Shown: positions 21,696 to 33,790 of the stretch, one piece after another
Numbering within the stretch: position 1 is the stretch's first letter
Layout of the letters: each line of letters starts with the position of its first letter
From: Lycium barbarum
Lineage: Eukaryota > Streptophyta > Magnoliopsida > Solanales > Solanaceae
DNA: 64,000 bases
Direction of reading: 5' to 3'
Assembly (NCBI RefSeq): GCF_019175385.1
Contig: NC_083346.1
Span: 60,417,821-60,481,820, forward strand
Notes under the pieces: generated by a model
Seen by the model: only the letters and a program-made list of their open reading frames with translations
Database searches by the model: none
Told to the model about the DNA's origin: nothing
Made by a program: the position numbers and the translations under genes

Positions 21696-24600
21696 TCCTT
21701 CCCCCCTTTAGAACATTCGTCCTCGAATGTTAGACTGATCCCTGAATTCCCAATGCTTCCTCAAGTGTCCTCTTATTTAATTACGCCCTTCACATACCTC
21801 TTCCATTGGTCGATTCGCTATAATTCCCGAGGTAATAATTCTACGTCAATGAATTTACCCTCCTCTTACTTCGCAGTCTGTTGTCAGTTGTATTGCGAGC
21901 TCTTCCGTTGAAATCTTACTTTTTTCCTTGTGCGCTTAGTCTTAACTTGACCCCTTCTTTTCCTATAGTTATTCCCTTAAGATATCGTTTTCTTTATCTT
22001 ACCTCTCAATCTATAAACATGATTTTAATAACACGTAGACTTCCCTCGTTGGTTCATTAATCTTTGATATCCCTGGAGTATCGCCTGCCTCTGGTAACCT
22101 GTGAACCTTTCGCAGGTTCTATGAGTAAAACGAAATTTCCCAGAGGGTAACATTTTCGCACTCCAATATCCTTGCTTTAATCTGTTGTTAGAGTCCGTAT
22201 TCTGGAATCCTCAACATCATGTGTCACTTTCTGACTTTATTTTAAATGTCTTGAACTATCATTTGTTTTTACTTCTCAATCTCGATCTTTAGAGTTGGTT
22301 CAAATATCGCCAAGGTTCCCTTATATCACAACTTTACTGCCCTCCAGTAACCAGTAACCCGCTTGTTCTAATTGTCTCGGTTAAATAATTTCGTAATTTC
22401 CCTTAACGTAACTGACACTACTTTAGGCATATTATCTCGTGTCGTTTCTCTATTTTTTACTCAAATTCTTCTATTGCCCCTTTGCTCGAATTTGCTCTTA
22501 GCTCTCCTAACACGCATCCTATTGTAATCTTTACACAAGTATGTGTAGGTGCTCAAATTAGTCTAGTAAATACCTTAGCGTTTCCTCGCTAATCTTTATG
22601 TAGACCCTATATCCTTCTCTTATATTTTTCAACTGATATCAAGGCTCAACTATGGCTTTTGTCCTCAGAACTAATTATATCTCTGTAGTTTCGCCTTAAA
22701 CCCTCTTACACCTTTCTTTGATGTACCCAAAATATTACAACCGCATTGTTGTTACTGAATCTTTATCCTTCTTATCAAGTACTTACTTGGTCTCATCCGT
22801 AGCATACAAATAGTCGTAGGTGTCATAACTATTCCTGTAGAATTTGTACAAAATGCGTCCAATCTTAGTCATAGTCTTTCCTTCTCTTGGCTTATTCTGC
22901 TCTACACATCTTATTGTACTATCGCTCACTTGCTGTCTATTTCGCCATACTTCTTCCCCTTCCTCTATCCACCATTTAGTTTTCTCATATCCTACTATAG
23001 GAGAGATTTCCTATACTTTATCCTTTACTACTTATATGTCACAATGTCATTAGCCAACAACTCCGTTGTCAACATCTTAACCTCTAACCAGTACAACCTT
23101 GCTATCCTTTATAGTATCCTTTTAAGTTACTTGTTACCATTCTCTTGTCGTATTCTTCTTTTTTATAAGCATCCACCTTCTGATGTCATATTATCCCAAG
23201 CCTCTACCAATAATTCTCACCACTGCCTCAAATACTATCTTGACTGCTGTTCGTCTATCGCTGGCTCTCGGATCTTACCAATTCATTTTAGCATGAGATT
23301 TCACTTGAGGTTTGAGTATCCATATTAGGTATATTATAATGTCAATTGTTTCCATTGGTACTTACTTTGCTTTCTCCCGCTTCCCCCTTTTGGGTTGTAC
23401 TTATATCATTATCTATTTATATCCCTTTCTATGCCTCCATTTCAAATTTTCAGATTCCTATGATTCTTTTTTTTTCCAATACATTTGGTATACTGCGCCA
23501 TATCCATGTCTTCTCTTTATCATCTATAACTTTGATTACCGATGTACGAAACCTTAACACAATTACGAGGCGATGAGAACTCTCGATATATATAGTGCAA
23601 AATCTCGTCTGAGTTGCTACTCGAGTAATATAACTAATGAATCAATTTGTTCGAAGCCACATTTCATTCATCCCAATCAGTAATTAGGTAGTGCTTATCG
23701 TCGTTTCAAATTCTCCATTCAGCAGCACTTATATTTTACTGATAAGTGTCTCAAGCTTTCCTATAACACCGTCTTTATCCCAATGGATATCATCTGTTTC
23801 TTCTAATAAATTCACAATACATCAGTTGTTTCGCAACTCCGCAATCCTTGTACTTTAAGGATTTCACCATTTCCGAGGTGAAGTCACATACACGTAGTAC
23901 TCTTTTATGCCTCATGCTCTTTCATTCTTGTTGTATACTCAACACTAACTTCTAACTTGCTCAAAATCATGTCTAATTTGTCTTACTAGTGGTCTTGTCT
24001 TATCACCTTGTCGTCGTACTACACCTTAAGTTCATAGTTATATGTTTCCCCTTTGTCCTATACTCACACTTAATTGATTACGTCTATTTTGAGCGCTTCC
24101 TTTAGTATTCCTTTCATTTCTCCAGTCTATGTCCATCTTTTATTTTGTGCACGAGGAATCTCATGCTACTCCTGTATCCTTCTGAAAGCACTACTTCTGC
24201 ATAACCCCTTTCTCATTTTTAGAACATATTCTGTTCGTCCCTATTTGTTCTTATCATACCAGTCATTTCTGGCATTCATTCTGTCTTGTTGCTCACCTTC
24301 CTTTAGGTTGGTCCTTCACAGTTCTGTCACTTGTAGTACTCATTCTCCAAGCTATACATGTCATAACGTATAGCTATACTGTAATCCCACTTGCTTCCTT
24401 CTTATCTTCCTCTGCTCGCTTTCACTTTTGTTACCACCTGACTTTTATTCTGAACTTTCCCTATTGAACTTTGTAAGTCTTTCTTGTTCGTTCTACATTT
24501 GCTTTTCTGTTTCACACCAATCACATCATATCCTTTAGTTACTTCCTTGCTAGGCTTTACTCATTTCTATAGTAATCCTTATGGTATTCACATTACATCC

Positions 24601-25396
24601 TGTTCGTAATCCATCCTATAACGTAACACTGCTTAATCATATTCACGATTCTTACTATGTTTTAATTACACTCTTTGAACTAGGCGTACTTAACCATTCA
24701 CCCTTTCTGATCAATCTTATCCTTAATATCTCACAAGCTGTCTTATCAATACTTCCATGACTTGTCATAATTCTCCCTTCTCCGTACTTTTATCTCTGTC
24801 ATACTATTACTCCTTTTAACTATAAACTCGTCGTAATTTATCCCTACTTATCAGTTCACCCGATACCTCAATAAAAAGTTTTGTTAAGAGTTGCCACCTT
24901 TTTCTATATCATCCCTTAGTATCACAAGCCCTTCCGAATCATCCTAGCATTTCATCAATAACAGGTGGAACACATGATCCATGACAGCTCACAATTTTAT
25001 GTTTTCCTTCCACAAATTCCATCTCCAATTAGTTGATTAAGAACTAATAAAATATTAATATGAAGCATTCTCCAACCACCAACAGAAGAAAACTAGAATC
25101 CGACAAGCACCACAAGACTTCTTAATGCTTGATTCACATAGTTTATCTCCATATTTGTCCTTGGGTCGTGAGCGAACTATTTAGTTCACAAACTACTTAT
25201 TGTCTGCTTTGTACTCTTCCAATAAAGTGAAAATTAATTGATGGACGTTTTTGCCCTATAATATGAGCTTTTTCTAAGGCAAAATGTGGTTGGAACGTAT
25301 TCTGGTCCGTCCAAATGAATTGCGAATTCGCTGCTCATATACGCTTTTTCGAAATAACCTTTTTCAAATAAGAATGGTACCTCTTACAGATGACAC

Positions 25397-25412
25397 GGGG
25401 GGGGGGGGGGGG
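25397..25412 (+). repeat. Poly-G tract (16 G)
   Basis: A homopolymer inside LARD-2. The homologous LARD-1 site (about 3978-3986) reads ATGGAGGGTATC, so the run expanded here. It is not adjacent to an LTR and is not a polypurine primer in its present strand. Confidence 0.85.
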
Positions 25413-26123
25413 TACCTCTTAAAGCTTTAGTGCAACATAATAAATTTATCCTATCGGTGTCGGCTTTCAAGACATATTATGAACCTATATCTCATCCTCT
25501 CTTTTCTATTTCTGGGAAAATTTGGGCAGAGTTTTCTCTGTACTTCTTACTATCTCAAAACCTGCACACAGGAGATACCAAGAATGCCTCACAAGGCCAA
25601 CATACACATATATATTATTTCATATCGCAGCCGCACAGGGCTCCCCGTATCAGTCACAGGATGAAAATGGCGAACTTACCTTGCGTATCTAACCCAAACT
25701 GTGCCTGTCACACTTTTCTGTTGATTTTCCCTTTTAATCTTTAACTGCAGGTTTCAATCATACCTGCTGATTCCTTTAACCTCTTCTCTGTATACTTTAT
25801 AACTGGGCTTATCTACAATATATATACATTCAACCCATTTCCTTGCTATACTTACCATAACTCATCATAATGATGGCCAGCTTGCCATTCCGTATATACA
25901 ATTTCTCGTTATGTAACCTTGATATCCGACTTCCACCTGTATGTACAACTATTTTCCATCCTGGATTTCAAAATTCCCACGGGTGGGGGAGGCCTTGGTC
26001 ACTATTCTCATAAATACTTGGTTGTTGACTCCTTTGATTTCTGCTTGCCGCTATTAGGTAACAACCTATAACAAATGCACATACATAGGAAATTTCGATA
26101 AGGTCTCATATACCTGTAGTTGA

Positions 26124-26534
26124 TCAGTCTCTAGTCTGATCCGGTGATCTAGAAGGTGAAGTGTACTCCTCGTCATCGTCTGCCCGCCACCTACTCGTCT
26201 GACCTTCATCGTCTTCTTCATCTGGATCCGAGGAATGTAGATAACTGGGCAACTCCTGGTTTACCGATGACCAGGACAGGGGGCTGGAATAATCTGTAAC
26301 ACTTACCTGGGTAGCCGGTCTAATGTGGTGCCCTGCCATAGGAGCAACTGGTATGGCTTCAGGGACCGCCTCTCTGGATATCAAAAACTCTGGAGGAATT
26401 GTCGCTGGGTCCTCCGAGGGGTCAGTCTCGATAGAATAACTGAGGCTCCTCCTACTAGGTCCTGGAGCCTGGGGTCCCGAACTTACCCTAGGGGCCTTCT
26501 TAGCACCCCCGCTATCTGAAGCTGGCCTCTTCAT
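26124..26534 (-). CDS. 136-residue acidic ORF in LARD-2, unknown function
   Basis: An intact ORF from ATG at 26534 to a stop at 26124, 204 nt inside the primer site, which is the position of gag in the coding element. The product starts basic (MKRPASDSGGAKKAPR) and becomes Pro/Ser rich. It ends very acidic with Asp/Glu clusters (SDPDEEDDEGQ, ADDDEEYTS). There is no capsid domain, zinc knuckle, signal peptide or membrane segment. It does not align with the Gag N-terminus at 16362 beyond a lysine-rich start. It could be a diverged gag start, an acquired accessory ORF, or chance survival; I cannot assign a function. Confidence 0.5.
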   Translation of the reverse strand: MKRPASDSGGAKKAPRVSSGPQAPGPSRRSLSYSIETDPSEDPATIPPEFLISREAVPEAIPVAPMAGHHIRPATQVSVTDYSSPLSWSSVNQELPSYLHSSDPDEEDDEGQTSRWRADDDEEYTSPSRSPDQTRD

Positions 26535-26589
26535 CTCTCACAAATCTGCACCTACCTACAGGAAAAGAGGTCAGAAACAATCTTACCTA

Positions 26590-26751
26590 GGTTCAGGCTC
26601 TATCGCACGATGTAAGACAGAAGGAAAGATGACACCCTAAATGTCCTGTAGCTTCCTGTTTATAGATGTGGTGCACAACACACCGAAAAACAAGACTCTA
26701 CTAGACACGGTCTGTAGACACTCCGAGGATGAACTGCTCTGATACCACTTT
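26590..26751 (-). promoter_or_regulatory. LARD-2 leader and primer binding site
   Basis: The initiator Met tRNA primer complement is at 26738-26748, spaced 3-4 nt from the LTR. The leader matches 16400-16565 almost throughout. The hairpin at 26657-26692 has the GTGCAC loop and the CACATC variant of the inner stem, with one outer-stem mismatch. Confidence 0.83.
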
Positions 26752-27581
26752 TGTCACGACCCAACCCCATAGGCCGTGACTAGTGCCCGACCTGGACACC
26801 CGTATACATACCTATCAGATATAGTCAAACTGAAACTACTAACAATAGGGAACTTTACAAAAGAACTCCGAAGGTTCATAACGTCATCATATATGTATAT
26901 TCAGATACACTGTCTCCTGAGGAGTCACAACGGATCATATCATGAAATAATACGCAAGCCGACAAGGCTGCCGTCACATATCAATATCATATGCAAGCCG
27001 ACAAGGCTGCCACTATAGACGAACATCATACCATAGCACATCGTATAGACACAGCTGAACAGAACCCATTCACAACCCACACATATGTCTACAGACCTTT
27101 AAGAGTACCAACAGTAACATATGACGGGACGGGGCGGACAGGTCCCCGTCGTACCCCTGGACAAAATATATATACATATATATACATATCAGGAAGTCTG
27201 TACCAAAATCTAGGCTCCGAAACGACGGAGCTCTCCAAGACAGCAGAAAGGGAATCCTAAGCTGGCAGATCACAAAAGCGAGTATCTGCACCTGCGGGCA
27301 TGAAATGCAGCCCCTCGAAGAAAGGGGGTCAGTACGGAATACGTACTGAGTATGTAAAGCATGTAATGCAGTAAAAGGATCATAACTGAAATAAGGAGTA
27401 CAGGAACAAGTACAATGTTCAGAATACCAAAACACTTGCCTTTGGAACATAAATCATGCATGTCAATGTCATATATCATATACATATATACCGTACCCGG
27501 CCCTCTAGTGAGGGACTCGGTGAATAAAGTCATCATATGCCCTCCTGGCCGCCATAACACATCATCATATCATCATATCAT

Positions 27582-27631
<50 letters not shown>

Positions 27632-29462
27632 TGTACCCGGCCCTCTAGTGAGGGACTCGTTGAACAGTGCAGTGAAACTGTGCACGATAACATACCCGGC
27701 CCGGGACTCGGTGAAAGATATATTGAGGCATGTACGAGCAGAGTAGTGAGAAACCATATGCAATTTAAATCATTATTAAGACTCAGACAGGATAAGAAGA
27801 AAAGGTTAACACTTGAGTATTAATAGCAACGATCGTATCAAGTATCCTTCGAATGTCAGTATAGAATGTATCAAGAGACTTAGAAGTCATAACCATGTAT
27901 CAAGATCATATATAAAATAGTTTATAGAAGTTTAGACAACAGTTATTACAGAGTCCCTGAGAATAAGAGCTAGCTTGTGTATCAACAGTTATCCAATCGT
28001 ACCGAAACTGAAGGGGAAGGCTCAATCACTTGAGAATTGTAATATCAAGGAATGAATAAGAATCATAAATATCACTCAGAGCTTATGAATGGAATTACCC
28101 CAAGGTGCATATCAGTCATCACTTAAGTGTAAGACATGCCAAAAGAAGGAAGGGACAGCTTTACATACCTTTAGTGCTTATCCGTGATACCACACGTATA
28201 CGCTGCTCGAAGTGTCTCAACCTATATTAAGACGTCAAGAATTATTGTTAGGCTACGGGAAGGTTCAAAACTTGTCCCAACGTTAGTAGCTCACTTCTAG
28301 AAAATTAGACGGTGTTTCCTTTATATTCAACCAACTACACAATAACCAAGTCAATACCGACAATCACACGTTCAAGTACTTTATTAAGACTAACTATGAC
28401 AGGATCCAAGAAGGTCCCGAGACAGCCCGCACAACATTTTCAAGTTAGCTCACATATTACAACATTCGATAGTAATCCACATACGACTATGACATATTTA
28501 AGCCATTTTTAATGAGCCATAGTCATAATATTTTCATTGAAACGACCTTATAACAGCCCAATCAATACAATAACATCATGTATAACTTAACTATAATTAA
28601 TTTTCCAACTCAACAAGAACAACCAAAATGCTACTTAAAATTAATTCACTAATTTCCACTAAAACAACCCCTACACGGTTTCAATCATCAACATACATAA
28701 TTCCTTATACCCAATTCATATCTACCAAATTATACAAGTCTAAACCACCTCCAAAACATGTATAAGAGAATTAAATCTTACCTTAACAAGATTGATTCCT
28801 CCAAATAAATTCCCAAATTGCGGCCAACGTTTTGGGTCTTCAAAGAATCCATAAATTGATCAATATTGCTGGCAACATTTCTCTTCTTCTCCTATGTAAT
28901 TTCCCTTAAATTGAAATTGTTTACATGAATGAAATGAGATTGAAAAGGAAGAAGAGGGTGCTGGTACGTTTTGCCCCTTCAACTTAGTCATCTTAACCTT
29001 TGTAATGGAGCAATTAATAATATACTCCTACTTGGCAGCACCTCAAGGTAGGAGTGCTATCCTTGTGCCACCTAAGTCTACTTACAACACCTACACATTT
29101 TATGGTTAGGCATATATATTTATAAAAAGTTAATGTTACTAAATTGCACAAAGTTGATGATTCTAATAAAATGTATACTTCAGCAAGTTTATCTCCTACT
29201 ATGGACACGTGTGGACACTTGTCCGAATAACCACCTCCCTCTTAATTATTCCTTACTCCCCACTTAATAATCTAATCACAATTAATTAATTCCTAATCTC
29301 CAATAATAATATTTTTATACTAAGTAAAATTTATAAACAATTTATGTTCTAATTAAAACTGAAAATTAAAGATTTCTATTTCGTGTCCGGAAATGACTCC
29401 GCCTTTATCTTGAGTCGACTTGCTTGCAAATAATTCGACGTATAATTATACGGGGTATAACA
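26752..29462 (-). mobile_element. LARD-2 5' LTR
   Basis: A complete 2711-bp LTR, TGTCACGACCC to GGGGTATAACA. It serves as the intact reference for the interrupted LTR at 7713-21695. It has the core hairpin (27330-27348), a CCCTCTAGTGAGGG block before and after the (TA)n run, and donor-like motifs at 28157-28170 and 28773-28784 in complement. It is flanked at the right by TTCAG, the likely target duplication. Confidence 0.92.
27587..27630. repeat. (TA)n microsatellite
   Basis: A TA run flanked on both sides by CCGGCCCTCTAGTGAGGGACTC-like hairpin units. Confidence 0.95.
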
Positions 29463-29715
29463 TTCAGCCCTTGGAAGAGATCCAAGATGAGACGTCAAGA
29501 TCATAAGGTATGTATTGTTTTCTTTTATGCTTTTAGGTCGTGTGTGGCCAAATTCTATTGCTATTATGTTGTTGCCCTGTGAGGCATTGTTATTGTGGGC
29601 TGTTGTGACAGGATGGTAGTGCCATATTATAGAGGAAACTCTGGCGAAATTTTTATAGAATCCCCGAAGACTTTAACATTTGAGGACGAATGTTCTTAGG
29701 GGGGGGGGGGGAGAA
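29463..29715 (+). mobile_element. 3' internal end of plus-strand LTR element, with polypurine tract
   Basis: Non-coding sequence ending in a conserved pre-LTR motif: GAGGAAACTCTGGCGAAATTT.., ATTTGAGGACGAATGTTC, then 13 G (29699-29711) and GAGAATG. The same motif order precedes the LTRs at 36705 and 60904. The rest of the element interior is cut off by the LARD-2 insertion at 29462. Confidence 0.75.
29699..29715 (+). other. Polypurine tract with 13-G run
   Basis: GG..GGAGAA directly before the LTR start TGTTACACC. It would prime plus-strand cDNA synthesis. Confidence 0.8.
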
Positions 29716-32206
29716 TGTTACACCTCGGAAAATCTTCCGCTGGTACGCAAGTGAATGAAATAGTGAGGAGTATGAATATACGATGTTTTCATGGGCGAAC
29801 GATGACATTCAATGATTCTAGGTGAGAGTTCAAAGATGTTAGAGATGGGGGAAGAGGATTGCCAAGAGAAGGCAAAGTATTTTGATAAGCATCAGAAAGA
29901 AATTACGAGTAACGAGTTAGTAAGGGCTTAATGATGTCTTGGAGAAGAGTATAACGTCTCTTGGATTGGTATTGAAGTGTTGAACAAGTGTTAAGAAGGT
30001 CCCATACGGATTGGAGATCAAACGAGACGACGAAACGAACTTCGGGATCACTGGGGATTATACGGCCAAACATACTGGCCGTATAATTTATACGGTCCGT
30101 ATGTTTGGGACCGTATAATCAACCCAGATTGGCCAAACTCTCTGGACCAATTGTACGACCAAACAAACGGCCCGCACAATTTATACGGACCGTATGTTGG
30201 TCCGTATGTTTGGTCGGGACAGATTTTGTACAATAAATGTATGGGACCAAGGCTATTCCATTTCATTTCTTCTTGACACCCCTTCTCTCTAAAACATCTC
30301 TATACATATATTCCACAAGTTTTCAAGGGATTTTAGTGATCAACAACACAAAATAAGTGAATCAAGTGTAAGCAAACCCATTAAAGATCATTCAAGTCAA
30401 GAAATCCAAATGTAGAAAAACTAAGGTTTTTGCTCAAGTGGAGTATTTCGACTAAGGCTTGTTCCTACAACATCTAAGGTAAGATTTATGGTATTTATAT
30501 GTTGTTTAAGGTATTTGGAAGTTGAAATTCTTGGATTTTAGAAGAGTATAGCAAAATGGGTCATGAAAGATGAATAGTGACGTTTTGAGAAATAGTTTGA
30601 ATTGAATCATGATTGTTGTTGTGTTGTGACATGAATGGGTTATAAATGACGTTAAGATCATGAAATAGGCATTGTATGTGAATGAACGAAATCGTGTGTT
30701 ATGGTCTTGAATATGGAAAATTGGAAGTGAATTGATAATATGGAGAATGTAGATGACTAAAGGCTATTGTTATGATATTGTAAATGTGTTGTTGACGTTT
30801 GGGAGTTGAATTACGATATGGAGGAATGTTGTATAAATAAAGGAGAGGCTGTCCGATTTTCCCTAGCTTTAGCCATTTATGCTAGTTGTCAATTCTAACG
30901 ATAGTATGACCTTGATGAAGGTAAAAACGCAAGCATGGAAGGGAACATGCAAGAGTTATATATTCGAACGAAAAGGTATGTAAGGCTAACCCTTCTTTCA
31001 TAAGGCATGGTTCTTTGGACAAACGTCTAAATCTCCTATAAGACTATGACTCCCTTCAAACGATTTTATTCTCCGAGCTAGTAAGCTCCCGATGCTCGAT
31101 GTGCTACGATTGTACTAAGTTCCTCGTATGACGAGTAAGCCTATAGGGTAGATGTAACGATAATGACAATGATAGTAATGATGATGAGAATAAAATGATG
31201 CTAAAGATGCTTACGAGCAATGAGATGTATGTGTGCCTATGAAAGGCTATAATAAGACCCCGAGCTTATGACGCCGGGTAAGAATATATGTATATGAATA
31301 GGTATAGAGTATGTATATGATTATGAAACGCGCGCGCACTTCTGCAGAAGGTACGGATAACCCTGATGCCTTGGTAGGGCCAGGTATGTACGACCTTCAG
31401 CCTTGGTTGGCCAAGGATGTATGAAACACCAAACCTTTATGGTCGGGCACGCTATAGCTATATATATATATGTGTGTGTGAGTATATATGACATCAATAT
31501 GAGTACGAATATGTTATAAAAATGAATGTGAAGGTAAATAAATACGGATATGGATGTATGTACACGGATACGCAATAGAAATGGAATGTCCTTGTGGAAA
31601 GCAAGTAAGTGCTATGACGACGATATTATTATCTCCCATGTTATACTATCTCATATGTTGACTCTTAAGCTTTCATATTGATATTGATCATGCTTTACAT
31701 ACTTAGTACATTCTTCGTACTGACATACTTTTGTTTGTGGACGCTGCGTCATGCCCGCAGGTGCACAGGGAGACAGGCTTGATCCATAGCTATATTTTCA
31801 GGTACTACATAGCGGAGCTCCATTTCATTCGGAGCTATAACCTTTGGGTACTTATTCTTTTGTGTACATAATTATGGGAATAGCGGGGTCCTATCCCGCT
31901 CATGTGATATGTTATAATCTTCTTAGAGGCTCGTAGACATGTGTATGTGGTTAGATGTGTTTGGCCTTGTCGGCCTATATTTTTATATGTCATTTTGTTG
32001 GCCTTGTCGGCCCATGTACATTGATGTGGCATAGAGGCCTATGACGATATAAGAAATGTTGTCGTCCAATTTGGACTAGTATGATTGATGGCTAGAATGC
32101 ATGATTTGATTTATGGCTCACCTAGACGTTACGCGAAAGTATGTTAAAGGGGTGCCCGGGTGGGGTAGCGCCGGGTGCTCGTCGCGGCCCTATTCGGGTC
32201 GTGACA
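29716..32206 (+). mobile_element. Plus-strand Tekay-type 3' LTR
   Basis: A 2491-bp LTR from TGTTACACCTCGG to GGGTCGTGACA. It has palindromes TACGGTCCGTA (30091-30101) and TACGGACCGTA (30184-30194) upstream of a likely transcription start (CTCTCTAAAACATCTC, about 30285). Donor-like motifs are at 30474-30485 and 30971-30987, a GC-rich hairpin block at about 31260-31450, and the core at 31705-31760. No primer site follows, which fits a 3' LTR. Confidence 0.88.
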
Positions 32207-32493
32207 GGAACCTTCATGACACTTGTTAAACACCTCAATACTAATATAAGGGATGTTATCACTCTTTTCTAAGACATCATTACGCCATCGTTAACTCATC
32301 GCTCATAATTCTTACCCGACACGCAACATATCCTTTTGCTCTCCTTATTAACCTTCTTCCTTTTCGTTAAATGTCTTGAATCTCAATTAGGATCATCAAA
32401 GGCTATTTCTCACTTATCGAAACATCTTATACGTCCTGCTCTTCGCCAACCTATTCACTGCACGTTAACGGGGAATTTTTCCAAGGTGTAACC
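32207..32493 (-). mobile_element. LARD interior scrap
   Basis: Non-coding, pyrimidine-rich sequence with weak resemblance to the minus-strand LARD interior around 22070-22330 (for example GTTAAATGTCTTGAA). It is enclosed by plus-strand LTR sequence at both sides. No ORF. Confidence 0.4.
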
Positions 32494-32643
32494 ATTATGT
32501 TTCCAAATGAAAAATGATTTTTCCTATGATTACGGGCATATGAATATTAAAGAAGTGTATTATGAGTATGATGAGAAATAGAATGAGTGGTGCTCGGTGG
32601 TTAGCCCCGGGTACCCGTCACGGCCACTAGTCGGGTCGTGACA
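32494..32643 (+). mobile_element. 5' LTR remnant (last 150 bp)
   Basis: This matches 39390-39539 with about four mismatches in 150 bp and ends GGGTCGTGACA directly before the primer site. The first 2.7 kb of the LTR are missing. It forms the left end of the element that ends at 39539. Confidence 0.82.
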
Positions 32644-32844
32644 AAAGTGGTATTAGAGCAGTTTAGTCCTAGGAAGTGTCTACGAGCCGTGTCTAGTAGA
32701 GTCTTGTTTATGGTGTGTCGCGCCACACTAATAAACAGGAGGCTACAGGGCATTTAGGAAAAATGACCATCTTTCATCTTAAAAGATCGTGCGATAGAGT
32801 TGTATTATAAGATTATCCCATCCATAATTGTACGTCATAATTTC
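32644..32844 (+). promoter_or_regulatory. Primer binding site and leader of plus-strand element
   Basis: AAAG then TGGTATTAGAGC (32648-32659), the Met tRNA primer site with one change. The hairpin at 32705-32737 has the outer TGTTTAT/ATAAACA stem, an inner GGTGTG/CACACT stem and a TCGCGC loop. This is the same architecture as the minus-strand elements with a different but again self-complementary loop. Confidence 0.82.
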
Positions 32845-33790
32845 AGTAAAGCTGATGAAAGAAAAAGCTACAGCAGCCCAGAAGGGCAAGATATTGGTTG
32901 AAGAAGGGCTGAACGGGAGCCGTCTATAGATACGGAGGAGGGCGAACCCCAGAATTGGGCCCTACCTCGGTTTTCCCATACTTTGCCCACTTTCGAGGAT
33001 CAGAGGGGAGCCTCAACTTTAGCTCCAGCACCCCCTGTTCCTCCACTAGACGCCTCGGGCCAAGAAATGAGATAGGCCATTCTTCTACTGACTTAATTGG
33101 TAGCCGCTCAAACTCAGTGGTAGGATGTGGGTCACGATAACAGGGGTTGGAGAAAGAGAGTTAATTCTTCAGGGTTTGATCATGAGTTTAGGGGTGCTCC
33201 GAGGCAACAATTCTCTAGGTACTCAGTTCGTTCAACAAGTGGTGCTCCTCCACAGTTTCTTAGACCTAGATTTGATGGATCTACTTATTCTAGGACACCC
33301 CAAAGTCTCGAAATTTTCAGTTCTCGGATTCGGAGTGGTTCTAGTTAGACGAGATCCTCGGTACCACGGTGTACTCAGTGTTCTAGGTTACATTAGGGAC
33401 CGTGCCGCTTGGGCTCGGATCTTTGTTAGGCCTGTGCTCGGCCAGGCCATTTAAAGTGTGATTGCCCATCGCTACGTGGTAAAAGTAAGGTTCGGACTAC
33501 AGGAGTGGTAGCTGGCTCTTCATCATCGGTACGCCCTCCAAGGCCAAGGCCACAAATGTTAGTAGGTGGTGATAGAGACCAAAGAGGAATGCCTAGTCCA
33601 AGTGGATCCCAGCATCATATCCATGCGTTAGCCGAGCGATAGGATCTTGAGCCTTCCCTGATATTATTGTAGGTATATTGTTAGTATCCTCTTATGATAT
33701 GTGTGCATCGATTGATTCGGATCCTATGCTGTCATGTATCACCCCCGTTGTGATTATTGTGTTGAGGTGAAAAATCTGAGCCAATCTGAC
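32845..33790 (+). pseudogene. gag: Gag/protease remnant with capsid deleted
   Basis: The translation begins with KEKATAAQKGK, resembling the Gag start [10 protein letters not shown]. It continues through a Pro/Ala segment (APAPPVPPLDASGQEM) and then jumps to nucleocapsid-like sequence from about 33125 (RGAPRQQFSRYS, GAPPQFLRPRF). Zinc knuckles follow at about 33365-33470 (CTQCSR..GPC, CARPGHLKCDC). A protease remnant around 33690-33760 shows a degenerate DSDPMLS box. Capsid codons are absent and several stop codons and frameshifts interrupt it. It is dead, but shows that this mostly non-coding element descends from a Tekay-type Gag-Pol element. Confidence 0.75.

Larger units (their letters stand above)
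21696..26751 (-). mobile_element. LARD-2 internal region
   Basis: A 5.06 kb interior bounded by polypurine tract (complement CCTTCCCCCCTTTAG, 21697-21711) and primer site (26738-26748). No gag or pol similarity is visible in any frame. Much of it is homologous to LARD-1, LARD-3 and the end of the window. One intact small ORF (26124-26534) lies where gag would begin. A 16-G homopolymer sits at 25397-25412, where the LARD-1 copy has only a short G-rich stretch (3977-3986). Confidence 0.85.

Noticed and set aside
25397..25412. Polypurine tract of an unrecognised element
   Set aside because: No LTR start follows, and the homologous LARD-1 site has only a short G-rich stretch.
33125..33454. A 109-codon open frame read as a novel protein
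   Set aside because: The Gag nucleocapsid relic explains this DNA in a neighbouring frame, including the zinc-knuckle cysteines.
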